DNA of 34,620 nucleotides from DATACN01 sp038215095. GTDB taxonomy: Bacteria > Actinomycetota > Thermoleophilia > Solirubrobacterales > Thermoleophilaceae. The position numbers were made by a program, and so were the translations under genes. Below the pieces are notes generated by a model that saw only the letters and a list, made by a program, of their open reading frames with translations, had not been told where the DNA came from and ran no database searches. Location of the stretch: positions 1 through 34,620 of the forward strand of contig JBBQRG010000029.1 of assembly GCA_038215095.1 (NCBI GenBank), given 5' to 3'. Shown here piece after piece: positions 28,900 to 34,620 of this stretch; positions within the stretch are counted from its first letter, which is position 1, and the number at the start of each line of letters is the position of its first letter.

Positions 28900-29435
28900 C
28901 CGACCGTCGCGCCCGCCTCGCGCATCTCTTCAAGGGCGCGCTCGGAGTCGCCGGGCTCGACCTCCACTCCGCGCACCGCATCGCGGTCCACGTTCACCTC
29001 GAAGCCGGCGCTGAGGGCGTCGAGCGCCGTGTGCTTCACGCAGTAGTCGGTGGCGAGCCCGACCACGGTGAGCTTGTCGATGCCGCGCTCGCGCAGCAGC
29101 TGCTCGAGCTGGGTGCCGTCGAAGCCTGAGTAGCCCTCGGTGCCCGGGTCCTGGCCCTTGTCGAGCACGATGTCCAGTCGCGAGCGGTCGAGCGCCGCGT
29201 TCAGCTCCGCCCCCTCCGTGTCCTGGACGCAGTGCACAGGCCAGGTGCCGCCCTGCTCGACGAACGAGCCGTGGTCCGCCGGGTGCCAGTCGCGCGTGGC
29301 GATCACGAGCTTGAAGCGCGGGTCGGCGGCCAGCTCGCTCAGGCGCCCGGCGATCTCGTCGCCCTCGGCCACGGCCAGCGCGCCGCCGGGCGTGAAGTCG
29401 TTCTGAAAGTCGACGATGACGAGCGCTTCGGCCAC
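28896..29435 (-). CDS. nicotinamidase/pyrazinamidase-family cysteine hydrolase
   Basis: The product has 179 residues. The catalytic triad is visible as D9 (VIVDFQNDF), K93 (VLDKGQD) and C132 (LATDYCVKHTALDA), with metal ligands D49, H51 and H55/H68 around RDWHPADHGSF and WPVHC. The length and layout fit PncA. It hydrolyses nicotinamide to nicotinate for NAD salvage. The GTG at 29435 has TATCAT with a 7-nt spacer directly upstream, so the message is probably leaderless. An upstream extension of the frame to 29618 is antisense to the Nudix gene and not real. Confidence 0.93.
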   Translation of the reverse strand: MAEALVIVDFQNDFTPGGALAVAEGDEIAGRLSELAADPRFKLVIATRDWHPADHGSFVEQGGTWPVHCVQDTEGAELNAALDRSRLDIVLDKGQDPGTEGYSGFDGTQLEQLLRERGIDKLTVVGLATDYCVKHTALDALSAGFEVNVDRDAVRGVEVEPGDSERALEEMREAGATVG

Positions 29436-29442
29436 GGTCGCG

Positions 29443-29448
29443 ATGATA
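29443..29448 (-). promoter_or_regulatory. -10 hexamer of nicotinamidase gene
   Basis: TATCAT lies 7 nt before the GTG at 29435. On the plus strand the partly overlapping GATGAT (29442-29447) lies 6 nt before the Nudix ATG, so the two promoters would overlap in an 18-bp gap and could compete for RNA polymerase. Confidence 0.5.
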
Positions 29449-29453
29449 GGTCG

Positions 29454-30020
29454 ATGGCCACGGCCGAACAGCTGCGCGACCTGCTGCTCACGCCCGAGGA
29501 GGCGGCCGAGCTCGACGCCCCCGGCAGCAAGGACGCGGCGGTCCTGATCCCGCTCTACCCGCGCGGCGGCGAGCTGGTTGCCGTCCTCACCGAGCGCCGC
29601 GAGGACCTGAGCCGCCACGCGGGAGAGATCTCATTCCCGGGCGGTCGCCAGGACTTCCCCGAGGAGGACCTGCGCACGACCGCGCTGCGCGAGGCCGAGG
29701 AGGAGATCGGACTGCCGCCCGCGGAGGTGGAGCTGGTGGGAGCGCTGCCGCCCACCGGCACCTTCGTGACGAGCTACAAGATCCACTCCTTCGTGGGCCT
29801 GATCGAGCCGGGCCACAGCTGGGTGCCCCAGGAGAGCGAGGTGGCCCAGGTGCTCGAGCTGTCTCTGCCCGAGCTGGTGGCCGGCCACGAGATGCAGCGG
29901 CTGCTGAAGAAGGGCGTGCCTATCAAGACGCCCACCTACACGGTGGACGGGCACTTCGTCTGGGGAGCCACCGGGCGCATCGTCCAGCAGCTGATCGAGC
30001 GCCTGCAGCCGCTGCTCTAA
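29454..30020 (+). CDS. Nudix hydrolase (CoA pyrophosphatase-like)
   Basis: The 188-residue protein has a full Nudix box: GGRQDFPEED (63-72) leading to LREAEEEIGL, which fits GX5EX7REUXEEXGU. The part before it (LVAVLTERREDLSRHAGEIS) and the later VGALPPTGTFVTSYKIHSFV match the NudL / CoA diphosphatase group, which cuts CoA and its derivatives. The exact substrate is inferred. ATG 29454 is 18 bp from the divergent nicotinamidase GTG. Its TAA shares CTAA (30017-30020) with the stop of the convergent rhodanese gene. Confidence 0.92.
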   Translation: MATAEQLRDLLLTPEEAAELDAPGSKDAAVLIPLYPRGGELVAVLTERREDLSRHAGEISFPGGRQDFPEEDLRTTALREAEEEIGLPPAEVELVGALPPTGTFVTSYKIHSFVGLIEPGHSWVPQESEVAQVLELSLPELVAGHEMQRLLKKGVPIKTPTYTVDGHFVWGATGRIVQQLIERLQPLL

Positions 30021-30856
30021 ACGTCCTTCTCGATCGGCACGTCGACCATGTTGCCCCACTCGGTCCAGGACCCGTCGTAGTTCTTGACCTCGTCCTGCCC
30101 GAGCAGCTCGTGCAGCACGAACCAGGTGTGGGCCGAGCGCTCGCCGATGCGGCAGTAGGCGATCACGGGGCCGTCGGTCGCGCCCTTGGCGCCGTAGAGC
30201 TCGCGCAGGTCCTCGGCCGACTTGAAGGTGCCGTCCTCCTGCACCGCCTGGGCCCACGGCACCGACGCCGCGCCGGGGATGTGCCCCGAGCGCTGGGCGC
30301 CCTCCAGCTCGTAGCCGGCCATGGCGATCAGCTCGCCGGAGAACTCCTGCGGCGAGCGCACGTCCACCAGCGCCACGTCGCGGTCGAGCGCGTCGAGCAC
30401 CTCGTCGCGCTTGGCGCGGATGGCCTCGTCGCCCTCCTGCGCGTTGAACGTCAGCGGCTCGAACTCCGGCACGTCGGTGCTGGTCGGGCGCCCCTCGGAG
30501 ATCCACTTCTCGCGCGGGCCGTTCATCAGCCTCAGGTTGTCGTGGCCGTAGTACTTGAGGTACCAGTAGGTGTAGGCGGCGAACCAGTTGTTGCGGTCGC
30601 CGTAGAGGACGATCGTGTGCTCGTTCGAGATGCCGCGGCCCCCGAACAGGTCGCCGAATTCCTGCGGACCGAGGAAGTCGCGCTTGACCTGGTCCTGCAG
30701 GTCGGTCTTCCAGTCGAAGCCGATCGCCCCCGGGATGTGGGCCTCGGCGTAGAGCCCCGGGTTCTCGTCCACCTCGACGATGCGAATCGAGTCGTCCGAC
30801 AGGTGATCCTCGACCCACTGGGTGTCGACGAGAACGTCCTTCGCATAGTCCGCCAC
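30017..30856 (-). CDS. rhodanese-family sulfurtransferase
   Basis: The 279-residue protein has two rhodanese domains. The N-terminal one is inactive (SNEHTIVLYGDRNNWFAAY, no Cys at the active site). The C-terminal one has catalytic C235 in YCRIGERSAHTWFVL, the CRxGER loop of thiosulfate sulfurtransferases, and VALVDVRSPQEF. It moves sulfane sulfur from thiosulfate to cyanide or another thiol acceptor. Start is GTG 30856 with GGAGGAG 8 nt upstream. A perfect 9-bp-arm palindrome 23 bp further up (30880-30899) is a probable operator. Confidence 0.94.
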   Translation of the reverse strand: MADYAKDVLVDTQWVEDHLSDDSIRIVEVDENPGLYAEAHIPGAIGFDWKTDLQDQVKRDFLGPQEFGDLFGGRGISNEHTIVLYGDRNNWFAAYTYWYLKYYGHDNLRLMNGPREKWISEGRPTSTDVPEFEPLTFNAQEGDEAIRAKRDEVLDALDRDVALVDVRSPQEFSGELIAMAGYELEGAQRSGHIPGAASVPWAQAVQEDGTFKSAEDLRELYGAKGATDGPVIAYCRIGERSAHTWFVLHELLGQDEVKNYDGSWTEWGNMVDVPIEKDV

Positions 30857-30879
30857 GGTGGGGCTCCTCCTGAAAAGTT

Positions 30880-30899
30880 CTAAATCGGGTCCGATTTAG
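30880..30899. promoter_or_regulatory. perfect palindromic operator upstream of rhodanese gene
   Basis: CTAAATCGG and CCGATTTAG form perfect 9-bp arms around 2 bases. It is A/T-rich against a G/C-rich background and lies between the rhodanese ribosome-binding site and its likely promoter. It also lies 30-60 bp before the divergent GTG at 30942. A sulfur- or redox-sensing repressor (Rrf2-type or similar) would fit the context, but this is inference. Confidence 0.7.
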
Positions 30900-30928
30900 C
30901 CTACTCACTCTGTCGCCGCCCCCGGGAG

Positions 30929-30934
30929 TATCTT
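30929..30934 (+). promoter_or_regulatory. -10 hexamer of leaderless sigma-like fusion gene
   Basis: TATCTT lies 7 nt before the GTG at 30942 and there is no ribosome-binding site, so translation should begin at the 5' end of the mRNA. The rhodanese palindrome covers its -35 zone in part. Confidence 0.5.
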
Positions 30935-30941
30935 CCGTTCA

Positions 30942-31628
30942 GTGGTCGAGCCAGCTCCCCTTCGTCCGGTACCCAGGCATCCCCCCGGTCCGGTCGAGCC
31001 GGGGCCGGCCGCCGATCACGTCGCCAGCCGGCTGCCCCAGCTCGATCCGCTGCAGCGCGAGGCCCTCGCCCTCGTCACCTTCTCCGGCCGCACCCGCGAG
31101 GAGGCGGCCGCGCGGCTCGAGGTCTCGCCCGAGGAGCTTGCCGTGTCGCTGGCCCGCGCGCGCAAGGAGCTGCGCCGCTCGCTGTGGCCGCTGCAGGGCA
31201 GCGGCTGGTGCGAGCACGCCGAGCGCCTGGTGTCGGATCGGCTCGACGGCCCGCTCGACGACGTGGGCGCCGCGCGCCTCGGCGTGCACCTGCGCAACTG
31301 CCCCCGCTGCGTGGACCACGAGCGCCGCCTCGTGCAGGCAATCGACGGGCTGGTGGCGGGCCTGGCCGGCGAGCCCGAGCCCACCCCCGCCCCGGCCCCG
31401 GCCGTCGCGAGCCCGGCCCCCCTGCGCCTGGCCGAGGCACGCGCCGAGCGCGCGCTGCCCAGTGCGGTCGGCCTGCCCCCCATCCCGGCGCTGCCCTTCG
31501 GCATTCCGGTCACGCCTGGAGCGCTCGCCGGCCGGGCCACCGAGCTGCCGGGCGTGCTGGCCACCGTGATGATGATCGCGGTACTGGCTCTGGCCGCCTG
31601 GGCCGGCCTCGACTTCCCGCTTCTCTAG
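30942..31628 (+). CDS. sigma-region-4-like HTH / zinc anti-sigma (zf-HC2) / TM fusion protein
   Basis: This 228-residue protein joins three parts. Residues 30-85 resemble sigma-70 region 4 (LPQLDPLQREALALVTFSGR, TREEAAARLEVSPEELAVSL), a DNA-binding HTH without region 2. Residues 88-135 look like a zinc anti-sigma motif (C90, then H116, C120 and C123 in HLRNCPRC, the Hx3Cx2C pattern). After a Pro/Ala linker (140-200), residues 204-222 form one TM helix. A normal sigma/anti-sigma pair is two proteins, so this is a one-chain, membrane-tied DNA-binding regulator. Target genes are unknown. The GTG start follows TATCTT by 7 nt. Confidence 0.82.
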   Translation: MVEPAPLRPVPRHPPGPVEPGPAADHVASRLPQLDPLQREALALVTFSGRTREEAAARLEVSPEELAVSLARARKELRRSLWPLQGSGWCEHAERLVSDRLDGPLDDVGAARLGVHLRNCPRCVDHERRLVQAIDGLVAGLAGEPEPTPAPAPAVASPAPLRLAEARAERALPSAVGLPPIPALPFGIPVTPGALAGRATELPGVLATVMMIAVLALAAWAGLDFPLL

Positions 31629-31633
31629 CGGAA

Positions 31634-31654
31634 GCGCTCGGCTCGGCCGAGTGC
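31634..31654. terminator. strong hairpin between convergent genes
   Basis: GCGCTCGGC and GCCGAGTGC form a 9-bp stem (one G-T pair) with a TCG loop in the 37-bp gap between the sigma-like fusion and the next minus-strand gene. It has no T-run, so it may act as a two-way, Rho-assisted or stability hairpin rather than a classic terminator. Confidence 0.5.
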
Positions 31655-31665
31655 GCACCGTCCCT

Positions 31666-32163
31666 CTAATCCCGCTCGCCGAGCACGCGCCGCACCGCCG
31701 CCAGCGCCCCGCCGACCCACCGGGCGCGATCCGCAGGATCCGCGCTGAGAATCTCCACCGGGATCCGGAACGTCTCATTGGCCGAGCGCACGATCGCCGC
31801 TCCCTCGTCGAAGGCCGCCGCGTCCACGCTGCCCGCCGCCTCGTAAACGAAGCCGCGCACAGGCGCGTCGACCAAGCGCTCGAGCAGCGAGCGCAGGCGC
31901 GGCCCATGCAACGCGGCGACCGCCTCGGGCTCGCCCGTCGCGCCGGCCAGCAGCCAGCAGATCACGCTGATCCCCTCGATGCTCGGCAGCAGCGTGCCCA
32001 GGCGGTCGGGGTCGGCCACCACGCCTTCCGCGCCGGCCGCCTCGATCTCGGCGACGCGGGCGGGATCGCGAGTCGTGCCGCGCACGGCGTGTCCCGCCGC
32101 GAGGAGCTCGCCCGCCAGTTCCCGGCCGCGGCAGCCGCCGCCCACGATCAGGACGCGCGCCAG
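31666..32163 (-). CDS. NAD(P)-binding Rossmann-fold protein (SDR-like), unusual start
   Basis: The 165-residue protein has the dinucleotide motif LARVLIVGGGCRGRELAGEL (GGGCRG, with Cys in the glycine motif), TTRDPARVAEIEAAGAEGVV and a short C-terminal half, like NmrA/NAD-dependent epimerase-type proteins. It is shorter than usual, with no clear catalytic YxxxK, so it may bind NAD(P) only. Its frame is the same as the gene before, cut by a TGA at 32167-32169. No ATG, GTG or TTG lies before the first beta strand. The best start is a CTG at 32163; GTG 32145 would remove that strand. Confidence 0.68.
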   Translation of the reverse strand: MARVLIVGGGCRGRELAGELLAAGHAVRGTTRDPARVAEIEAAGAEGVVADPDRLGTLLPSIEGISVICWLLAGATGEPEAVAALHGPRLRSLLERLVDAPVRGFVYEAAGSVDAAAFDEGAAIVRSANETFRIPVEILSADPADRARWVGGALAAVRRVLGERD

Positions 32164-32166
32164 CGC

Positions 32167-32514
32167 TCAGCCCCGCTGGCGTGGGTGGCGCTGCCCGCGG
32201 GCCTCGCGCTTCTCGCGGCCCTCGCGCTCGATCTTGTCGAGGAGGGCGCGGCGCCACTCCTCGTCCTCTTGGATCTGCGCCTGGACATCGGCCTCGGAGA
32301 TCTCGCGGCGGCCGCTGGCCCGGCGGCGCTCGTTCTGGGCCTCGAGCATCTGGTCGATGTCGTCCAGCTCGAGCTCGGCTTCCAGCTCCGGTGAGCGCGT
32401 CGGCCGCCAGTCCACCTGCTCGGCCCCGGAGCCCGGGTAGTACCGGCCGATGGCCAGGAAGATCGCCCCTACAACGATGATCGCCCCGAAGACGAACACC
32501 CCGAACTGGTCCAT
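32167..32514 (-). CDS. small membrane-anchored coiled-coil protein, unknown function
   Basis: This 115-residue protein has one N-terminal membrane helix (VFVFGAIIVVGAIFLAIGRY) and then a charged, mostly helical tail (ELEAELELDDIDQMLEAQNE and EADVQAQIQEDEEWRRALLD) ending in a basic stretch. The tail would lie in the cytoplasm. I do not recognise the family, but similar short anchored proteins are common in actinobacteria. Start ATG 32514, preceded by TACACT with a 6-nt spacer, so it is likely leaderless. The gene after it is in the same frame, just past the TGA. Confidence 0.75.
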   Translation of the reverse strand: MDQFGVFVFGAIIVVGAIFLAIGRYYPGSGAEQVDWRPTRSPELEAELELDDIDQMLEAQNERRRASGRREISEADVQAQIQEDEEWRRALLDKIEREGREKREARGQRHPRQRG

Positions 32515-32520
32515 CGCGCG

Positions 32521-32526
32521 AGTGTA
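32521..32526 (-). promoter_or_regulatory. -10 hexamer of anchored coiled-coil gene
   Basis: TACACT lies 6 nt before the ATG at 32514. On the plus strand the next gene, the acyl-CoA dehydrogenase, has a weak GGAGAA ribosome-binding site in the same 42-bp gap. Confidence 0.5.
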
Positions 32527-32556
32527 CGCTCAGCCGATTGTGGAGAATGCCGACGC

Positions 32557-33714
32557 ATGATCGACTTCGAGCTGACTGACGAGCAGCGGCTGGTGCGCGA
32601 GACGGCCCGCGACTTCGCCGACAACGAGATCGTCCCGCGGGCCCGCGACAACGACCGCAACGAGCACTTCGACACCGACCTCGTGCAGAAGATCGCCGAC
32701 ATCGGCTTCCTCGGGGCGATCGTGCCCGAGGAGTACGGCGGCCGCGGCGTGGACTACCGCACCTACGGGCTGATCGTGGAGGAGGTCGGGCGCGGCTGCT
32801 CGGCCATGCGCACCGTGGTATCGGTGGTCACCTCGCTCGTGTGCTCCTCGATCGTGCGCTGGGGCAACGAGGAGCAGAAGAAGCAGTGGCTGCCGCAGCT
32901 CTGCTCCGGCGAGGCGCTCGGCTGCTTCGGGCTGACCGAGCCCGACACCGGCTCCGACGCCTCCAACCTGAAGACGCGTGCCGAGAAGATCGACGGCGGC
33001 TGGAGGATCAGGGGCGGGAAGATGTGGATCTCGCTCGGCAACTTCGCCAAGGTCGCGCTGATCTTCGCCCAGACCGACCCCGAGCAGAAGCACCGCGGCC
33101 TGGCCTGCTTCCTCGTACCCACCGACTCGGCCGGCTTCTCATCCAGTGAGATCCACCACAAGCTCGGGCTGCGCGGCTCCGACACGGCCGAGCTGTCCCT
33201 CGACGGCGTCGAGGTGGGCGACGACGCGCTGATGGGCGAGGTCGGCGACGGCTTCAAGATCGCCATGAGCGCGCTCGACTCCGGGCGCTTCAGCGTCGCC
33301 GCCGGCTGCGTCGGCATCTGCCAGGGCTCGGTCACGGCCTCGGTGAACTACGCCAAGGAGCGCACCCAGTTCGACCGGCCCATCGCTTCCTTCCAGCTCG
33401 TGCAGGAGCTGATCGCCGACCAGGTGGTGCAGACCGAGGCCGCCCGCGCGCTGGTGTGGCGCGCCGGCTGGCTGAAGGACACCGGCAAGCCGAACACGAC
33501 GGAGACCTCGATGGCGAAGCTCTATGCCACCGAGGCCGCGGTGGACTGCGCCAACAAGGCGATTCAGGTGCACGGCGGCTCGGGCTACGTGGACGACTAC
33601 CCGGTCGAGCGCTACCTGCGCGACGCCCGCGTCACGACCCTCTACGAGGGCACGTCGCAGATCCACAAGCTGATCATCGGGCGCGCGGCGACGGGCATCA
33701 ACGCGATGACCTGA
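32557..33714 (+). CDS. acyl-CoA dehydrogenase
   Basis: The 385-residue flavoenzyme is complete: DFELTDEQRLVRETARDFAD, VPEEYGGRGVDYRTYGLIVE, FGLTEPDTGSDASNLKTRAE (substrate and FAD loop), GKMWISLGNFA, and the catalytic glutamate in LYEGTSQIHKLIIGRAATG. It belongs to the short-/branched-chain acyl-CoA dehydrogenase group and makes the first double bond in beta-oxidation, passing electrons to ETF. Start ATG 32557 with GGAGA upstream. Its TGA overlaps the next ATG by 1 nt (TGATG), so the three genes at the window end form one operon. Confidence 0.95.
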   Translation: MIDFELTDEQRLVRETARDFADNEIVPRARDNDRNEHFDTDLVQKIADIGFLGAIVPEEYGGRGVDYRTYGLIVEEVGRGCSAMRTVVSVVTSLVCSSIVRWGNEEQKKQWLPQLCSGEALGCFGLTEPDTGSDASNLKTRAEKIDGGWRIRGGKMWISLGNFAKVALIFAQTDPEQKHRGLACFLVPTDSAGFSSSEIHHKLGLRGSDTAELSLDGVEVGDDALMGEVGDGFKIAMSALDSGRFSVAAGCVGICQGSVTASVNYAKERTQFDRPIASFQLVQELIADQVVQTEAARALVWRAGWLKDTGKPNTTETSMAKLYATEAAVDCANKAIQVHGGSGYVDDYPVERYLRDARVTTLYEGTSQIHKLIIGRAATGINAMT

Positions 33715-34481
33715 TGGCGCTCGTCGCCGCCGAGACACAGGACGCCGTGGGCATCGCCCGGCTCAACCGGCCCGAGGCGCGCAACGCGCTGTCGGCCGAG
33801 CTGATGGAGGAGCTGGCCGGGATCGTCGAGGCCTGGGACCAGGACCCCGAGATCCGCTGCATCGTGATCGCCGGCAGCGACGAGGTCTTCGCCGCGGGCG
33901 CCGACATCGGCGCGATGGCCGATCGCACGCTCCAGGAGGTGCTCACGAGCCCATCGGCGAGCTTCTGGCCGCGGCTCGCGGCGATCAGGACGCCGATGAT
34001 CGCCGCCGTGTCGGGCTACGCGCTCGGCGGCGGCTGCGAGCTGGCTCTGAGCTGCGACATGATCGTGGCGTCGGAGACCGCCGAGTTCGGCCAGCCCGAG
34101 ATCATGCTGGGCATCATCCCCGGCGGCGGCGGCACCCAGCGGCTGGCGCGCGTGATCGGCAAGCAGCGGGCGATGGAGCTGGTGCTCACCGGGCGGCGCA
34201 TCTCGGCCGAGCACGCGCAGCGCTTCGGAATCGTGAACCAGGTTCACGGCAAGAAGCAGTGGCTCGACAAGGCGATCGAGCTGGCTGGCGTGGTGGCGCG
34301 ACGGCCGCCGCTGGCGGTGCGCCTGGGCAAGCAGGCCGTGCTGGCCGCCGAGGAGACGCCGCTCAGCGCCGGGCTCGACCAGGAGCGGCGCCTCTACGAG
34401 CTGGCCATGGCCACCGAGGACCGCGTGGAGGGCATGCGGGCCTTCCTCGAGAAGCGAAAGCCGGACTTCCAGGGTCGGTGA
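33714..34481 (+). CDS. enoyl-CoA hydratase (crotonase family)
   Basis: The 255-residue protein has RLNRPEARNALSAELMEEL, the oxyanion-hole loop FAAGADIGAMAD, both catalytic glutamates (GYALGGGCELALSCD and FGQPEIMLGIIPGGGGTQRL) and a normal C-terminal helix. It adds water to the enoyl-CoA made by the dehydrogenase before it. ATG 33714 overlaps the dehydrogenase stop, and its own stop overlaps the GTG of the next gene (GTGA at 34478-34481). The chain length of the substrate is not fixed, but the set would suit crotonyl/butyryl-CoA. Confidence 0.95.
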   Translation: MALVAAETQDAVGIARLNRPEARNALSAELMEELAGIVEAWDQDPEIRCIVIAGSDEVFAAGADIGAMADRTLQEVLTSPSASFWPRLAAIRTPMIAAVSGYALGGGCELALSCDMIVASETAEFGQPEIMLGIIPGGGGTQRLARVIGKQRAMELVLTGRRISAEHAQRFGIVNQVHGKKQWLDKAIELAGVVARRPPLAVRLGKQAVLAAEETPLSAGLDQERRLYELAMATEDRVEGMRAFLEKRKPDFQGR

Positions 34482-34620
34482 CCACCCTCGGCGTAGTGGG
34501 CGCCGGCACGATGGGCGCCGGCATCGCGCAGCTCGGCTGCGCGGCCGGGATGCCCACGCGGCTGCACGACCCGGTGCCCGAGGCGCTCGAGCGCGGCGCG
34601 GAGAACGTGCGCAAGGGCCT
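34478..34620 (+). CDS. 3-hydroxyacyl-CoA dehydrogenase, N-terminal part (cut by window edge)
   Basis: The frame starts at GTG 34478 and runs to the window end (47 full codons). It reads TLGVVGAGTMGAGIAQLGCA, the NAD-binding GxGxMGxGIA motif of 3-hydroxybutyryl/3-hydroxyacyl-CoA dehydrogenases, then LHDPVPEALERGAENVRKGL. It would oxidise the hydroxyacyl-CoA from the hydratase, as the third step of the cycle. It is coupled to the hydratase by GTGA. The rest of the gene lies outside the window. Confidence 0.9.
   Translation, partial: MTTLGVVGAGTMGAGIAQLGCAAGMPTRLHDPVPEALERGAENVRKG

Noticed and set aside
1..34620. Insertion sequences, phage genes, CRISPR arrays or integrative elements
   Set aside because: No transposase, integrase, repeat-spacer array or flanking direct repeats were seen. 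The tRNA genes have no adjoining integrase or partial tRNA copy.

Overview
The window is high-GC, densely packed chromosomal DNA from an actinobacterium, most likely of the Thermoleophilia / Solirubrobacterales type. The signs are strong G/C bias at third codon positions, frequent GTG starts, many apparently leaderless genes with TANNNT hexamers 6-9 nt before the start codon, and a secreted protein at 8059-9501 whose basic C-terminal domain (LSERA, LKPGRYRL, FRVVR) is typical of that order as I remember it. I see no insertion sequence, phage gene, CRISPR array or rRNA. Three tRNA genes are present: His(GTG), Arg(TCT) and Pro(TGG).

Layout. 1-3031: a partial DsbA-like gene and a methyltransferase, divergent from a PadR regulator across two matching palindromes; then a terminator-containing gap and a second methyltransferase. 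3277-6648: tRNA-His, a second PadR-like regulator, a stand-alone molbindin, an aldo/keto reductase, two small unknown proteins and a UDP-glucuronate decarboxylase-like enzyme. 6683-12598: a secreted M28 peptidase, a Tat-exported amine oxidase translationally coupled to a secreted beta-propeller protein, and a class II aldolase coupled to a PfkB sugar kinase. 12595-19277: a DrrAB-type ABC exporter and an envelope group (MGDG-synthase-like glycosyltransferase, DMT-family membrane protein, polysaccharide deacetylase, and a sugar aminotransferase coupled to a membrane-anchored NDP-sugar epimerase). 19299-24167: a Baeyer-Villiger monooxygenase / SDR / coiled-coil operon facing a TetR regulator, then DUF488 and a nitronate monooxygenase.

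24191-34620: tRNA-Arg directly before an arginase-family gene; a gene remnant; a DUF347 membrane protein fused to a Usp-like domain; tRNA-Pro; a DUF1015 / PduO adenosyltransferase / OsmC operon; nicotinamidase, Nudix hydrolase and rhodanese; a one-chain protein with a sigma-region-4-like HTH, a zinc anti-sigma motif and a TM helix; two genes separated by an in-frame stop; and a beta-oxidation operon (acyl-CoA dehydrogenase, enoyl-CoA hydratase, 3-hydroxyacyl-CoA dehydrogenase) that runs off the right edge.

Two themes recur. Co-directional genes overlap as ATGA or GTGA, and convergent genes are packed tail to tail: five pairs share a four-base CTAG/CTAA stop, and several others overlap by 26-225 bp. 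The items most worth pursuing are the HTH / zinc-finger / TM fusion, the DUF347-Usp fusion, the epimerase-membrane fusion, the duplicated operators, and the in-frame-stop gene pair with a probable CTG start. I did not find a clearly new multi-gene defence or mobile system.
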